NCBI GenBank assembly: GCA_020631735.1
Contig: CM036191.1
Span: forward strand, 41,027,335-41,091,334
Direction of reading: 5' to 3'
DNA: 64,000 bases
Source of the DNA: Saccharum officinarum
Taxonomy: Eukaryota; Streptophyta; Magnoliopsida; Poales; Poaceae
The position numbers and the translations under genes are program-made. Below are positions 45,104-57,793 of this stretch, one piece after another. The notes under the pieces are model-generated. The model searched no databases and was not told the DNA's origin. It saw only the letters and a list, made by a program, of their open reading frames with translations. Every line of letters begins with the position of its first letter. Within the stretch, counting starts at the first letter, position 1.

Positions 45104-45520
45104 TTGGAACCAAGAATCACAATCACACACAAGTTTCACACAGTGGCTAGCTTAAACTCAAGAACACGCAAAAGAAATGGATGAATGCCAATGGAAATTG
45201 TCAGCTGACAGTGCTATTTTCGAATGATATATGTGAGCAGTACAAACACGATTACATCAATTAAAATTCGCTAACACAAACTACAAAGGTCCAACTATTT
45301 ATACCAATAGCTTACAAGCACATAAATTGGCTAAACAACCAACTAAAACAAGATACAAATAAGCCTCAGTGCAACTGCTTGTCTCGGAGTGTGTCATGGG
45401 CACGGTCACCGCCTAGCCAGCTTCCCAACCGTTCCCGCCTATTTTCAAACTTGCATCTGCTGCTTTGTTTGAGTGTTCCAGCTTCCACATGCGTCACTTG
45501 CTTGAAAGCAGGCTTACACA
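45104..45520 (-). repeat. Decayed solo LTR related to the copia-2 LTR
   Basis: From GTGTTGGAACCAAGAATCAC onward it follows the copia-2 left LTR motif by motif: ATCACACACAA, GTGGCTAG, CTCAAGAACACGCA, CAAACACGATTACA, TTATACCA, CCAACCGTTCCCGCC. It is in the same minus-sense orientation. Similarity is moderate and the right border is uncertain. No internal region is attached. Confidence 0.5.
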
Positions 45521-46126
45521 AACAACGCGCTACCGGCTACAGCTGTCTCTCTTTGCTTGGTTACTTGCCCTCTTGCCGTCTGCCGTCAACCCTCTCTCCC
45601 CACCATCTCACTCCTTGGTGTGATCGCCCTCCTACCATTGCCTCCTCTTCCTTGTGTAGAGCCAACGAGCATCGACCGACACAAGAACGGCCTCCCTTAC
45701 CATAATTGTTTATTATCTCTGACCATGGCACTGATGCATCATGTAGATCTGGCTCCGTCGCCTCCTCAAGCCTAGCCATGCAGCCCCTCCTCCCGTTGTG
45801 AGCTCAAGATGAGCTAGGGCTGATTGGATGGATCTATGTACAGATGATGGATTTGTGTTGTGAGACTGCATATATTTGATTGTTGTATGTATGTGTGGAT
45901 GGATCATGATAACGGATTTGTGAGATAGTTCTTCTTGATTGTTGAGATATGTGAACAAGCATGTCGGCATAGCTGCCTAGGCGCCACCACACCACCTCCC
46001 CCGGTCTCAAAATTCCAATAAATTCCAAACAACCAGATCTCACCATGGGAGACCAAACCGACATGCAGCCCTGGCATGATGACACTCTGTGCTGCCAACA
46101 ACTGCCTCTCCCTGCACTGCCACACT
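45521..46126. other. Intergenic, nothing firm
   Basis: No recognisable gene. ORFs on both strands are short and without family motifs. Confidence 0.35.
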
Positions 46127-46918
46127 TATATAGATGGCCAACGGGCTGGCCCGGCTAGGCATAGCCCGATGGGGGTCAGGCTGGCACGGCATGTCGTGGC
46201 TCCCGGGAGGTGCCAAATCAAGCCTCGTGCCTAGCCAGTGGCCCAAGCACAACCTGCCGGGCCAATTTTTAGGCCAGGCTAGCCCAAAAATCATGGCCTG
46301 CGGAGTAGTATGGGCCAGCCTGAGGCCCGCGTCACGAAGGAGCCGAGTGTCGTCCGCTTCCATGCACCTCTGTGAGTGGGAGGGAGGAGCTGTCGCCAAG
46401 ACATCGTGGGGGAGCGCCGTCGCACCTGGGAACATAATCGAGTAGACGATCTGAGGATGGGGAGGTGAACAAGGCTGAGCAAAGCCGAGGAGGCATAGGA
46501 GACACAGAAGATCGAGGATGGGGAGGCGTCGTGCCCATTGGCGACGGTAGTGGAAGAGGCGTCGTCCTATCGTTCATGGAGTGGAAGGGGTTGCGGCATC
46601 ATAGCCGTCTATGGCTGCTTAGGTCACGTGTGGGAGGTGAATGGCCGAGTGGTCAGTGGAGCCATAGGGACGGTTGGAGTTGGACCATAACTTATGTTGG
46701 GCTATAGAGATTGTTGGCCTATTAATCTATTATCAGGCCTAATACCGGGCTGAGTCTATTTTGTGGGCCGGGCTGGGCCACCTGGCATGCCTAGGTAGCC
46801 TCCTAGGCACGGCTATAAGCATCAGGCCAGGCCACCCAGGCCCACTCACCATCGGGCTGGGCCAAAAACCATGCTTCGGGCCGTGCCGTCGGGCCGTGGG
46901 CTGTATGGCCATCTATAC
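46127..46918. mobile_element. GGCCCG-rich inverted-repeat element
   Basis: The left end TATAGATGGCCAACGGGCTG and right end GGGCTGTATGGCCATCTATA form an imperfect inverted repeat. The interior has many GGGCTGGCCC-like words. Related sequence appears near 42700 and 47230. A clear target duplication was not found, so the class is open. Confidence 0.4.
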
Positions 46919-47369
46919 ACACCTATGACGGGCATCGGCCGCCACCAAAGCATCACCAACACACCAACGTTGTCGCATCTCCACTGCACTAATGCATCAT
47001 TTGAGCTATTGGCTGGGCCAATGGCCGAGCTATCCATTAGGGCGTGCACGGGCTAGAATTTGCAGCCCAATGCTCAGTTTGGGACAGATGCGGGCAAGGA
47101 GAAAAACAACAGGTTTTCATCTTATAAACCAAAATCCGACTGGCCTTTGATCGATCAAGTCTAGCCAGTGGCCTGACATGGCTCATCCTGATTCATCTAT
47201 TGTGTTGTTCTAGGCCCACCACAATCGGGCCATCTATGTTTGGCCAGGCATTAGGACATGCTAGGCTGGACCACCCATTTGGCCATTTACAGTGGAGTCC
47301 TTCCTAAAGCAATTGAAGTCCATGTGCATGAGTGCATTAGGTAGCCCAAGTTGTTGAACTGAAAGCTGT
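46919..47369. other. Intergenic, GGCC-rich repeat debris
   Basis: More GGCCCA and GGCCAGGC words as in the neighbouring element; no gene. Confidence 0.35.
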
Positions 47370-48430
47370 AATCAACTAGAATCCCAGGGGCCGAATACTT
47401 ATAGTATGTATATTTAGCATTGAGCAGGTGGCCGTAAAGTCCAAAAACTGAATCAGAGGCAATGCCTCTCTAGCTTTATGAAACCAACCACATGCTGGTT
47501 GGATAGCATCGATCTTTCGCTCACAGATGAAGACAAGATCTACAGCAACCATTAACCATACTATAAAACAGACCTTATATATCATATGAAACCGTTAAAG
47601 GTGCATGTGCACACAGTTGTTGTTTAATTAGGTTCGTGGAAAAGGTTTGAAATAAAAAAGAACATAAATGACATGCAGGCAACAGGCTGCATTGTAGTAT
47701 GTACTGTGTAGTGAATTTATTAGTACACTCTCAACCCAAAAATTTATTAGGGCACCAACTAATTTCTATGTTCGTTAATTTGGGCATCAACTAAGTAAAA
47801 TGATGAATTGGTATTGGAATTAAAGAACAAGAAGGAAATAGTTTCTTAGATAAGAAACTATGTCCATACCGAACTAAGATATGAAGAGATGTGATAGGGT
47901 AGATGATGGAGAATGAAAACATTAGATTAGATAAAATTTTCTTTTGAAGAAACTATGCATTGAGAATATAGTTTCTATCAGTAGTATTTACATGATGTGA
48001 CAAGTACGGAAACTACCCCATAGTTTCTATTATTGGGACTGCCCTTAGCCTAATGCCATCGTGTAACCAATCCCTGATGTTACTAAATCTTTAGGGACTA
48101 AACTTGTGGTGCATACAATCACTGACTCACAGAGTCAATGGAATTTTTTACCCATTCACGTGGACAACGGTCAAGTCTACGGATTTTGATGGCAGTCACT
48201 ATAGTGTATCTTTGTACCTTTACCAAAAAAAACTTTTATAGGCTATGAGGTGGTTGTATTTTACATGATATAATTATCATGAGTCTAATAAAATGCATCC
48301 TTAATAAAAAAACACACAGGCACCATCTTCAATTTGAGTATATACACAGGGGAATCATGCATATAGATAAAATAGGAAATTGAGAATCAAAGCATAGATA
48401 CAACATCCCATGCCATGGGCATATATAAAA
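47370..48430. repeat. Duplicated 3' flank of a DUF247 gene
   Basis: Segments match the 3' flank of the intact gene at 58121: 47460-47640 with 57500-57660 (AAGACAAGATCTACAGCAAC, CATACTATAAAACAGAC), and 48030-48420 with 57670-58110 (GTCAAGTCTAC, GGGGAATCAT-type words). The copy near 57694 contains a 100-bp MITE that is absent here. Confidence 0.75.
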
Positions 48431-48616
48431 TCAAATGGACTTTTTGATAGACAGGAGTGTGCCAATGATCCCGCCAACCGCACCAATGCCGAAGACAAGT
48501 GCAGCGACGGTTTTCTTGTGGTCGTGGAGAAACACGAGCTTGGTCTTCATCCAGCTATTGTCCCTATAATTCTTGATCTGTTCCATGATGCGATGGTAGC
48601 ATGGTCCGAAGCGTAG
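48431..48616 (-). pseudogene. DUF247-3, C-terminal fragment cut by a gypsy LTR
   Basis: The minus strand encodes CYHRIMEQIKNYRDNSWMKT and the tail GIGAVGGIIGTLLSIKKSI, ending in TGA at 48431-48433. It matches the end of the intact copy at 58121, as does its 3' flank. Homology ends near 48616, where a Ty3/gypsy LTR starts at 48622; nothing of the gene survives beyond the retrotransposon. Confidence 0.85.
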
Positions 48617-48621
48617 ATCAT

Positions 48622-49079
48622 TGTCGATGCGGGACCTACAGGGTCCCCAGCGATGCGACTCTGAGTCGTGGGCCGTGGCCTGGCCCACAGACGGAAGTAG
48701 GAAGAGGTACAACGACTGCTACACCGAATCCGAGTAGAATAGGCCAGACTAGCCGGACTTCCATGGAAGATAACTTCTGAATTTAGTTCAGGACACCTTC
48801 TTCGGATCCGACTAGGATTGTAACCGAACCATAGCCACCTCTACCAATATAAAGATAGGCTGTGGGCACCCATGTAACAAGAGACAAGATAACACAATCA
48901 ATCCAACGCAAAGGCTAAACACCAACTGGACGTAAGGCTATTACTCAATCACGATCGAGGGCCCGAACCAGTATAAATCGACTGTCTCTGCATTCACCGT
49001 TGAGTTCTAGCACGTGCTGAAGCCTGAACAACTGTCCTGGGTACCCCCATGGCAGGCTATCGGTGGTCAAACACCGACA
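48622..49079 (+). repeat. Left LTR of the Ty3/gypsy element
   Basis: It begins TGTCGATGCGGG and ends AACACCGACA, giving the TGTCG...CGACA ends expected of an LTR, 458 bp. No second copy is in the window. Confidence 0.75.
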
Positions 49080-51110
49080 ATTAGCGTGCCAAGTAGGGGC
49101 TTTCGACACAATTGCGACCAAGAACTATACGGGTTTCGACAACATGACCTTCCCAGTGCGATCAGTCTTCATCTTCAGATCGTTGGTTTGCAAGGCAGAT
49201 GACAAGGGTAACCTCCAAGGATGTCTCATCGAAGCTCTAGAAGCCCACAAGGGACTCACCCTTCCAACAAAACTTACCGAAGATCTCGCCGAAAGGCTTA
49301 CGGTGTCCGAATCGACTCAAGCTTCGACGTCAATCGGTCTCAGCTCAAAGTCCGGGTTGGATTCCTCTTCGGGACCCAATCCGGATTCTTTTGGGGATGA
49401 ACCGAGCTTTTTTTCAATTGGACTATGGAACACGGCATCAACACTACAAGAGATCAATTTGAATCTACTTCAGGTGTCTTCCAAGGAGTTGAGTCGCCTC
49501 CCAACCGGACTTAACAACATGGCAAAAACGTATCAAGACTTACTTCGAAGTACAGCTAGTCGAGCGTGGAGGCTACACCATACTAGAGCACAAGAAGGTC
49601 TCATATTAACCATAACATCTAAAGATTGCCTAGTCCACTGGCCGGGTACTTGTCCTTAGAGCAACAATGCCCGACTAATTGAAGAAGATATCACTCTATC
49701 CTACCAAGAAGGTAGTGCGCTTCGCGATGCCAACACTCCAACCAAAGTCGTCAGCAACTATAGCAATGCAAGTCTAGTACCAGGCTGAGAAGCCTTTATG
49801 ATTCTGCGGCCACTACCGATGCCACCAACTGCACCCGATGTCAGGTCTTCAGATAAATCAGAATCAAACATATCGCCCGACGATCTTAGATACAATGGAA
49901 AATCTGAGGGCCAAAAATAAGCTAGAGAAAGAAGGAACAAACTAAAAGAAGGCCGCAAACGTCATGCTAGGCAACGAAAAGAAGCATAGGACACGTACAA
50001 GAAAGAGCTGGCCGAGTACTACAAGAGGAAATCAAAAAAAGAAGCCAAAGAAAGGCTCGCGGCCAGAGTATACGGAACTCCTTACGATAAAATACGGGAA
50101 GAACTAGAAAAACTCAAAACAATCTCGCATCCTAACGAGGAACAAGAACAACTCCGAGAATTTCTCCGAACAATAGCCCTAAGAGCGCATGGCGAAAGAA
50201 CTCATTCCAGGCTCCCCGTTAGAACAGCATCGCATGAACAAGACGTGCAAAGTCAAAGGAGGTCACCTTCAAAAGACTAGGACCGAATGGGAGCCAGAAT
50301 CAAGAGAAAAAGAGAGACCACACCCGGAGTAATCAAGTCGAGCATCCGAGAGAAGAAAGGAGCAGAGCATCTCTCCGCTCATCCCCACGGTTTACTCCTA
50401 GGCTAAATAACAGCTGGCAGGAAGAGGGAGCTGAGTCAGAGCATAGGGAAATCAGAGCGCATGATAGGTTTCCCTGTTTTTCAAGGTGGCTTGCTTTGGT
50501 ATGACTGCTTCACAAGTTCAAGCCATCAAACCACTCCAAATATGACGAGAAGACCGAACCAAAGCAATGGCTCAGAATCTACTCGCAGTCAATCGAACTA
50601 GCCGACGGAGATGATGATATCAAGGCATTATTCTTTCTGAGGGCCCTAGAGAACATGCCCCTCCAATGGTTCAATAAATTGAACCCGCAATCAATCAGAG
50701 GCTGGGAGGACTTGCAAAGAGCTTTCTCTGAAAACTTCACGGGCATTATTGACATTTTGGTGAATTACGTGCCCAGGTACATGATATGATCAAACGAGAA
50801 GTAATTGAAGACTTTTCCCACGAAATCATGGCCAAATGGCAATTTCAAGATTTTTGCAAAGAAAACCCAAGGAATAATGAAGAATTCAGATGCGTGGTGG
50901 AAAAATGATCATGGCTGAAGAAAAGACAAGGGAAAGATTTTTAGACAAAAACAACCGACAAAACAACAGAGACAACTTGGAATGGAGAAATTTTTCAAAC
51001 ACCTGACATTCAGACAGAAAAGCGTGGACCAGACAACACCGTCGCCATGGCCAACACGATGAAAAAATTTTCAAAATTTAGGAGGTTCGAAGATATCAAG
51101 AATATGCACT
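49080..51110 (+). pseudogene. Gypsy Gag region, degenerate
   Basis: An open stretch (49063-49659) with low-complexity Ser-rich sequence precedes a Lys/Glu-rich segment. 50540-50760 reads EPKQWLRIYSQSIELADGDD and LQWFNKLNPQSIRGWEDL, typical of the gypsy retrotransposon Gag domain. Many stops (for example near 50765 and 50790) break it. Confidence 0.65.
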
Positions 51111-51449
51111 GTATATGGCACCTACAAGGAAATCACACAACAGGAGACTACCGAATCTTCATCGATCGGTACGCAAGAAAAGGATAAACAAGAGGATAAC
51201 AAGAAGAAGGACAAAGACAAGATGGAAAACAAAGGATTCCAACAGCCAAAGGGAAAAGTGGCAGTAATCTTCTCTGGAGTTCCAGGTTCTAGAAGCAAGC
51301 ACCAAGACATGTTGGCTCTCAACAGCATCATGGCGGCCGAACTAGCCGCCCCAAGGTACCTAAATTGATCACAGTACCCAATCCAATTTTCAAGAGAAGA
51401 TCAATGGACTAGCGTTGGAAACACCGTCCTATATCCACTAGTCCTAGAT

Positions 51450-53940
51450 CTAACTATAGCAGGGATGACAGTCACCAAAGTTTTGATCGATGGGGGAGCT
51501 GGACTCAACATCATATTTTTAGAAACGCTAAGGAAGATGGGGCTAGACTTCACCGGGTTGAATACCCCAACATGAATACCCTTCTACGGAATAGTACCCG
51601 GCAAAGCTGCCATGCCGCTCGGGCAAATCACTCTACCAGTCACGTTTGGAACACAAGCTAATTACCGAACTGAATTCATTTAGTTTGAAGTTGCGGACTT
51701 TGAGACATCATATCATGTCATCCTTGGAAGATCAGCACTTGCAAAGTTCATGGCCATACCGCACTACCCATACCTCTTGCTCAAGATGCCAGGACCTCAC
51801 GAAATACTCTCCTCCGGGGCAACTTGAAATGCGCTTTCGATTGTGACAATCAAGCAATCCAAATCACAGCCAAAGCATAGGCAGCCGACGGCAGAGAAGA
51901 AATTACACAATTGCTACACAAATGAACCCGGAAGAGCTAGAGGTCCCAGCAAAGAAACCTTGCATCCTTGCACCACAAAAAGAAGCTGATGTAAAGAAAA
52001 TTGACCTGGGTACTGGTGATCCTGAGAAGACAGTGACCATCATTGCTCACCTCTCGACTAAATACGAACCCGCGCTCACTAACTTTCTTCGGGACAACAA
52101 AGATATCTTTGCTTGGGAGCCGGCCGACATGACAGGTGTCCCAAGAGAGATGCCTGAGCACAGAATCTATGTCAATGAAGGCTCCAAACTAGTCAAGCAA
52201 CGGCTGAGAAGATTTTCACCAGACAAAAAGGAAGCAATCAAGAAGGAGATTACAAAATTAATGGCAGCCGGATTCATAAGAGAAATTCTTCATCTAGATT
52301 GGCTAGCAAATCCCATTCTAGTGCAGAAAAAGAACACGGCAGAATGGCGCATATGCATCGTTACACGTACCTCAACACACATTGCCTAAAGGACTCGTTC
52401 GGGTTACCGCGAATTGATCAAATTATCGATTCAATGGCAGGATCCGCCCTGCTATCATTCCTCGATTGTTATTCAAGATATCATCAGATTGCGTTAAAAA
52501 GAAGAAGACCAAAGCAAGCATCTTTCATCACTCCGTTCGGCGCCTATTACTATAAACCATATCCTTTGGACTCAAGAATGCTGGCGCCACCTATCAAAGA
52601 GCTATTCAAATATGTCTCGATGAACAGATTGGTGACAATGCGGAAGCTTATGTCGATGACGTAGTAGTAAAGAAAAAAAATCCAGACGTGTTGATTGAAG
52701 ATTTGAAGCATACTTTTAAAAATCTAAATAAGTGGAAGTGGAAATAAAACCCAAACAAGTGTTTACGGAGTACCATCAGGACAACTACTCGGATTCCTGG
52801 TCAGTAATCGAGAAATAGAAGCAAGAACTAAACAGTTTCGAGCCATAACAGAAATGGCACCCCTGCGCTATGTAAAAGATGTGCAAAAACTAACAGGAAG
52901 CATGGCAGCACTCAGTCGCTTCATATCACGACTCGGCGAATAAGGACTCCCTTTCTTCAAGCTATAAAAAAAGATAAGCAAATTTGAGTGGAAGGAGGAA
53001 GCCAACGAGGCTTTTGAAAGCCTTAAGGTGTACCTCACCTCATCATCCATACTCACACCACCTAATAAGCACGAAGACATGATGGTATAAATATCGGCAA
53101 CATGTACCGTGGTCAGTGCAGCAATTGTGGTGGAAAGAGAAGAACAAGGACATATATACAAAGTATAGCGGCCAGTATACTATATCAGCGAGGTTCTAAC
53201 AGACTCAAAAATACAATACCCGCATGTACAAAAACTATTGTACGCCCTCCTAATTACTTCCCGCAAGTTACGACACTACTTCGAAGGCCACAACATTACC
53301 GTAGTTACAAATTTCCCTCTTGGAGACATCCTATGCAATAGAGATGCGACAGCACGTATATCAAAGTGGATAGTGGAACTCGGAGCTCTAAATATCAATT
53401 TCACTCCTCGGAAAGCAATAAAATCACAAGCACTCGCAGACTTCGTAGCTGAGTGGACAGAAATCCAACAACCCGCGCCAGATGCCCTCCTCGACCATTG
53501 GAAGATGTACTTGACGGATCACTCAAGTTAGGCGGGGTTGGTGCAGATGTTCTTTTCATATCCCCGGAAGGAAAACAACTTAAATACGTACTCCAGATAT
53601 TGTGGCAAGCCACAAACAATGAAGTAGAATATGAATCACTCATCCATGGGCTAAGGATCACGTCTTCTCTCGGAATCAAACGGTTACTTGTCTATGGCGA
53701 TTCAGCTATAGTCATCAATCAAGTCAACAAAGACTGGGATTGCACCGAAAACAACATGGACGCCTATTGTGCTAAAGTACGAAAACTAGAGAAAATTTTT
53801 CAAGGACAAGAAATCCTCCATGTTCTACGAGATTCAAACATTGCACCAGATGTTCTCACCAAACAGGGATCGGACAGAGCGAGGGTCCCACCAGGTGTGT
53901 TTGTAGAGGAGTTGCCATCATCCTCCACAATTTGGTGTTT
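51450..53940 (+). pseudogene. Gypsy protease, RT and RNase H, degenerate
   Basis: Protease: LIDGGAGLNIIFLETLRKMG near 51485, and YHVILGRSALAKFMAIPHY near 51715. RT N-terminus: 51922-52380 (REMPEHRIYVNE, AGFIREILHLDWLANPILVQ), then in another frame LDCYSRYHQIAL near 52460. The RT catalytic region is poorly kept (VDDVVVK near 52655). 52860-52945 reads VQKLTGSMAALSRFISR, the RT-RNase H connector. RNase H: 53453-53940 (NNEVEYESLIHGLRI, VYGDSAIVINQVNKDW). The layout fits the Tat group with stops and frameshifts throughout. Confidence 0.75.
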
Positions 53941-53944
53941 GTGA

Positions 53945-54532
53945 TGAATGTAATAAATAACAATTTGGAGTTTGTGATGAACGTAATAAATAAATATGTT
54001 GATGTATGACCTATGAACTAGTGGATTTAGTCATGAATGGAATATATTGTTGAGCCTACATATGTTATCTTGGATTGTTTAGGCGGTTTTGTGGGCCTTG
54101 AATGATACCCAAATAAATACTGGGCTGAAAATGAAAAATATTGAAATGGGCTAGGCAGAAAAAGATATTGTGACATATAAGCTCGCCGCAGAAGGACGGC
54201 AGAGGGGATGAAGGAGGCCGCCGTGGCGGGGCGGTGGGCGGCGGCAGGGGCAAGGAGGAAGATGAACAGTGAAAAAATCAGGTGTTGGGAGTCGGAGAAA
54301 CACTCGAGTGCAAGCTAGCCAGATCCTTTACAAATCCCGATCTGTGCCATGGTGGCCAATGGACAGCTACAATATTGTCACAATGCAACACACTATCTAC
54401 TAGTAAATCAGAATATTAAGATATGGAGCCAACACTTATTGCTAAACTGCATTCAGACACATGTAGGGAACCTTATAGCTACCAAGCAAAAATTAACTAT
54501 TAAACCATACATATAGAATAGAACACCTCACA
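53945..54532. other. Intergenic; tandem repeat at 53934-53995
   Basis: A unit of about 34 bp (TTTGTGATGAA(T/C)GTAATAA) occurs twice in tandem at the broken end of the gypsy element. The rest is the 3' flank of DUF247-4 with no gene. Confidence 0.45.
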
Positions 54533-55830
54533 TCATTTGTGGGGCAACAAAGTGAGAATTGAAGTAAGGATAGCGACAAGTACAACAACACCCAATACGA
54601 CCTGGAAGATGATTTTCCTATAACGGTAAAGACAAGCGTAGGAGTTTGTCTGCATCCGCCTCTTTTCTTGTATTTCACGACCTCTACCATGATGAGGTAG
54701 TAGCATTTCCTGAGGCGCAGACCCTAGAGGCTGGTGAAGAAGCGGAGTGCCTCCTTGTTGGTGAGCCCTCCTCCTCCCTCCAGGAGACCTCTCGCCCGTA
54801 GCTCGTCCACGTCCTCCTCCTTGTATACCAACATGGCCAGGAGGAGGAGGTAGGAGCAGACAGCCGACTTTTCAACTGGTGCTGCTCCAAAACTTTTGTA
54901 CCGTGCACAGCTTGAGAGCCGCCATGTTGACGAGGTAGCTTGCATGGTTACGGTCCAAGCACAGAGGTGGTACTGAGAGCTTGGCGAAGAGAGTGCCTTC
55001 CTCTAGGCCCATGCGAGTGAGCTCCGTCGTATTCTTGGCTTTGAGCGTGATGCCAATCTTGGCAAGCTCCATGGCACTGGCGGAAAATGATACCTTCTCG
55101 GGTCCCGTTTTGGAGTTCTTATTTGTGTCGTTGTCGCTTGTTCCTACAATGTAGTGCTGGAAGAGGCCAAGGACATGTGGTGGTTTGTAGTATATATCAT
55201 ACCACCCATTCTCTTTGTCTGGGGGAAAATGCTCATGGTCATGGTCCTGCAGAAAGCTCCTGAAACTAATGATGAAGATCAGCAAATATGGCACACATCT
55301 GAACCTCATGAGTGTCTCCACCACCTGCCAGGGGAGCTGGTTCTCAAGCAGCGTGACGTCATGTTGGATGTCAATGCGGTTAGGGCTCAAGAAACCGTGT
55401 AAGCTGTGATCTATATCATCGCCACTACGCATAAGCATGTACTGCACCAAGAAGTAAGCATCAAAGAACATCATGTGTCGGAAATTGTCATAGCCGATAC
55501 CTTCCATCACATCCTTCTGGTACAGGTGGTGGACATCGTCCGCGGCTGAGACAACCGCGTCATACACCCCCTCCAGTAGGTGGCCTGATTCCACGATGCA
55601 GCATATGGCAGCCATGTGCTTCACCTTCTCCACCTGCTTGAGGTGGGGATGTTGGTGGTGGTAGGGGCCGATGGCCATGATCCTCGGCACGGTAAGAGAT
55701 TCATCGAGACCTCAAAGGCTAGTTGGGTACCTATGCATCTTTTTTTCCATGGTGTCGATATCAGCCTTAAACGCGTGCGATACTTGCTTGAACACAGGAC
55801 GCACGACTGTCATTGGCGACGACTGTGAGA
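54533..55830 (-). pseudogene. DUF247-4, several frameshifts and stops
   Basis: The main frame 55690-54872 has MPRIMAIGPYHHQHPHLK, MMFFDAYFLVQYM, LLENQLPWQVVETLMRF, PPHVLGLFQHYIVG and [10 protein letters not shown] frameshift near 54900 leads to [24 protein letters not shown] follows FFTSL near 54725, and a further frame change precedes the membrane tail IIFQVVLGVVVLVAILTSIL, ending in TGA at 54533-54535. Upstream, a TGA (near 55717) and a frame change near 55800 break the leader (FKADIDTMEKKMHRYPTSL). All DUF247 segments are present, so it is a decayed full-length copy. Confidence 0.88.
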
Positions 55831-56904
55831 TGCACTATCCAGGGCCGATCGCGGAGCTGGAGCGCAACATCGGAGAGGAAGCAGCGGTCTAAGGCCACCA
55901 CGAGTGCAAAGAAGCCTAGCAGCGCTAAGGAAGGCTTCTTCTTCTTGGACGGCACAAGCGCGAGGACCACAATGGGCTTGGTGTCGCGATAATGTGAGGG
56001 AAGCACCACCTATGGGGAGGCGGGGAATGGTCTGGCCTTGGGCTTGAGCACAAAGGTGGTTGCCTTGGGGCGGACCTGGGTGGCATCACAATAGGAGCCC
56101 AGCTGGCAGCTGGGGTCATAGCGAGCATGAGTTTGGCGGGGTGGTTGTGTAAGGCGCAGAGACCAGCACACCACGGTTGATGGGTGCGGACGGCTGATTC
56201 GGATGTCGACGCTATGCTCGACCTGGGTGTTTCAACTCACCCGCGAGCTAGCTCGGCCACAAGTTTGATGTTAGGACCATTGAGTGGCTGCAGCAAGAAT
56301 CAGAGTCGCCCATCCTCAAGTCCACCGGCACCATCCCGGCCAACATCTCTCCATCCACTCCAGTGGCGCAAACCCCTCACCCCTGCCCACTAGCACCACC
56401 CCCTCAAATGTTGTCTCCCGACCCAATCCTGTCATCATACTAGTCAAGAGCCATTGGCTGCTGTTGTATTTGCTGTTTCGGCCACAACTCGTCCGCGTCC
56501 CCACCAAGTTCTTCATGGTACAGATGGAGGTGCCTCTTGCCCCAAGAGCCACCGCTGTTGGAGCTCGTGGAACCAGCACGTTGGAGTGGGACTAGATGGG
56601 AGAGATTGAAAAAAAAAGGAATGGCTAACTGCATATCTCCGCCATGCTGGCTACAGAATGTATGTGTCACATCGGATCTAAGGGCCAAACAAAGGCAGTG
56701 TGCTAAATAAAAGTTGAGGACCAAAAATGCAGTTTGAAAGTTGATGGATCTAGATGACAGGGAAAAGAAAGTTTCACACAGAGCTACTTGTTTGCATTGA
56801 TGCTTTTGGATCTGGTGATTTCCTTTGCTTTTTATGACACCGGAAAACTTATTAAACTTGCAAGGTTTTATCCTCAAGATTTCACGGGTACAAATCAGGC
56901 CTTC
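55831..56904. other. Intergenic, GC-rich part unrecognised
   Basis: 55840-56590 is GC-rich with ORFs on both strands but no recognisable domain or splice pattern; it may be captured gene sequence. 56600-56900 is ordinary AT-rich DNA. Confidence 0.3.
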
Positions 56905-57424
56905 TTACAAACTTAATATATTTATTGTTGACATGTGTAACGACACAAGGTTCCGAGATGCAAGGGATCCTAGTGAGCTCCCTCTCAGACTTGCTAAGAC
57001 AAACAAGCACAATCGCTTTAAACTTGTTTATTGTTGCTAAAATTACTCGTGTTGAGAGAGTATTTTTTATCCTTCCTATGGCTACTGTAAGTATTGAGTA
57101 TTTTCAGCAATAACCATGTGAAGACCAAGCTTTGAAACAAGATGGGTGATCAATTTTTGAATGATTTTTTATAACATTTATTGAGCTCGTGAATTTTTCC
57201 GATGTGTAAGCCATTAAGATGTCATTAAGCGCTTCCAAAAATCACAGAATAGCTTGTGAACATTTAGTTTCTATTACAATAATATATAAGATTTAGTTGC
57301 AAACTTGTAATGAAAACATATAACTATTTTATTACTATTAGTGATCAAATTATATGTTTTGAATATCGATGAACTACATCACTTTAGTCTGTACCCCCAT
57401 GATTGAAATTCTAGATCCGCCACT
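56905..57424 (+). mobile_element. hAT transposase 3' remnant and right end
   Basis: The plus strand reads KLNIFIVDMCNDTRFRDARD, then PLRLAKTNKHNRF and, after frame changes, ILPMATVSIE and CVS-K-DVI-type sequence. This is like the C-terminal (dimerisation) part of DUF4371-type hAT transposases. The right end CTAGATCCGCCACTG (57411-57424 area) is the reverse complement of CAGTGGCGGATCTAG, a common hAT terminus. The left part is missing. Confidence 0.65.
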
Positions 57425-57693
57425 GCCCTACAAATCAGTGATTTTTAGAGACGGGTAGGTGCCGCCCCTGCAAATCCTTACTGTAGCAGTGTCATAGTTA
57501 CACGTGATCAACCACATGCTAGCAGGTTGGTGCAATCATCAATCTTTCACTCACGAATAAAGACAAGATCTACAGCAACCACCAACCATACTATAAAACA
57601 GACTCTCTATATATCGTATATGAAACCGTTAAAAGTAGAAGTTGTTGTTTAATTAGATTTGGTGGAACCGAGTAACCAATACCTGATGTCATT
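57425..57693. other. 3' flank of the intact DUF247 gene
   Basis: Shares segments with 47455-47660. Contains part of a TTTTTAGAGACGGG-type repeat near 57449. Confidence 0.4.
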
Positions 57694-57793
57694 CACCCTG
57701 TTCACTGGATGGTTTCTAACTGGCTGATGTTGATTTGTTGTGAGAGAAAAATACTGCTGAACGGCTAGCTGATAAGTACAAGCGAACAGGGTG
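57694..57793. mobile_element. 100-bp MITE
   Basis: Inverted ends CACCCTGTTC and GAACAGGGTG are flanked by ATT on both sides (57691-57693, 57794-57796). The duplicate region at 48070-48100 lacks it (CCTGATGTTACTAAATCTTT), which shows the empty site. Confidence 0.9.

Larger units (their letters stand above)
48622..53940 (+). mobile_element. Ty3/gypsy retrotransposon, Tat-like, degenerate
   Basis: The left LTR is followed at 49080 by ATTAGCGTGCCAAGTAGGGG, a variant of the post-LTR sequence of many grass gypsy elements. Gag, protease, RT and RNase H follow on the plus strand with many stops. Integrase and the right LTR are missing; homology stops near 53935. It entered or truncated DUF247-3. Confidence 0.85.

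Noticed and set aside
46040..46710. Overlapping ORFs of 60-130 codons
   Set aside because: They come from GGCCCG-rich repeated words inside an inverted-repeat element; composition alone keeps the frames open.
56184..56595. Pro/Ser-rich plus-strand ORFs upstream of the hAT remnant
   Set aside because: Low complexity, no recognised domain, and an opposite-strand frame of similar length.
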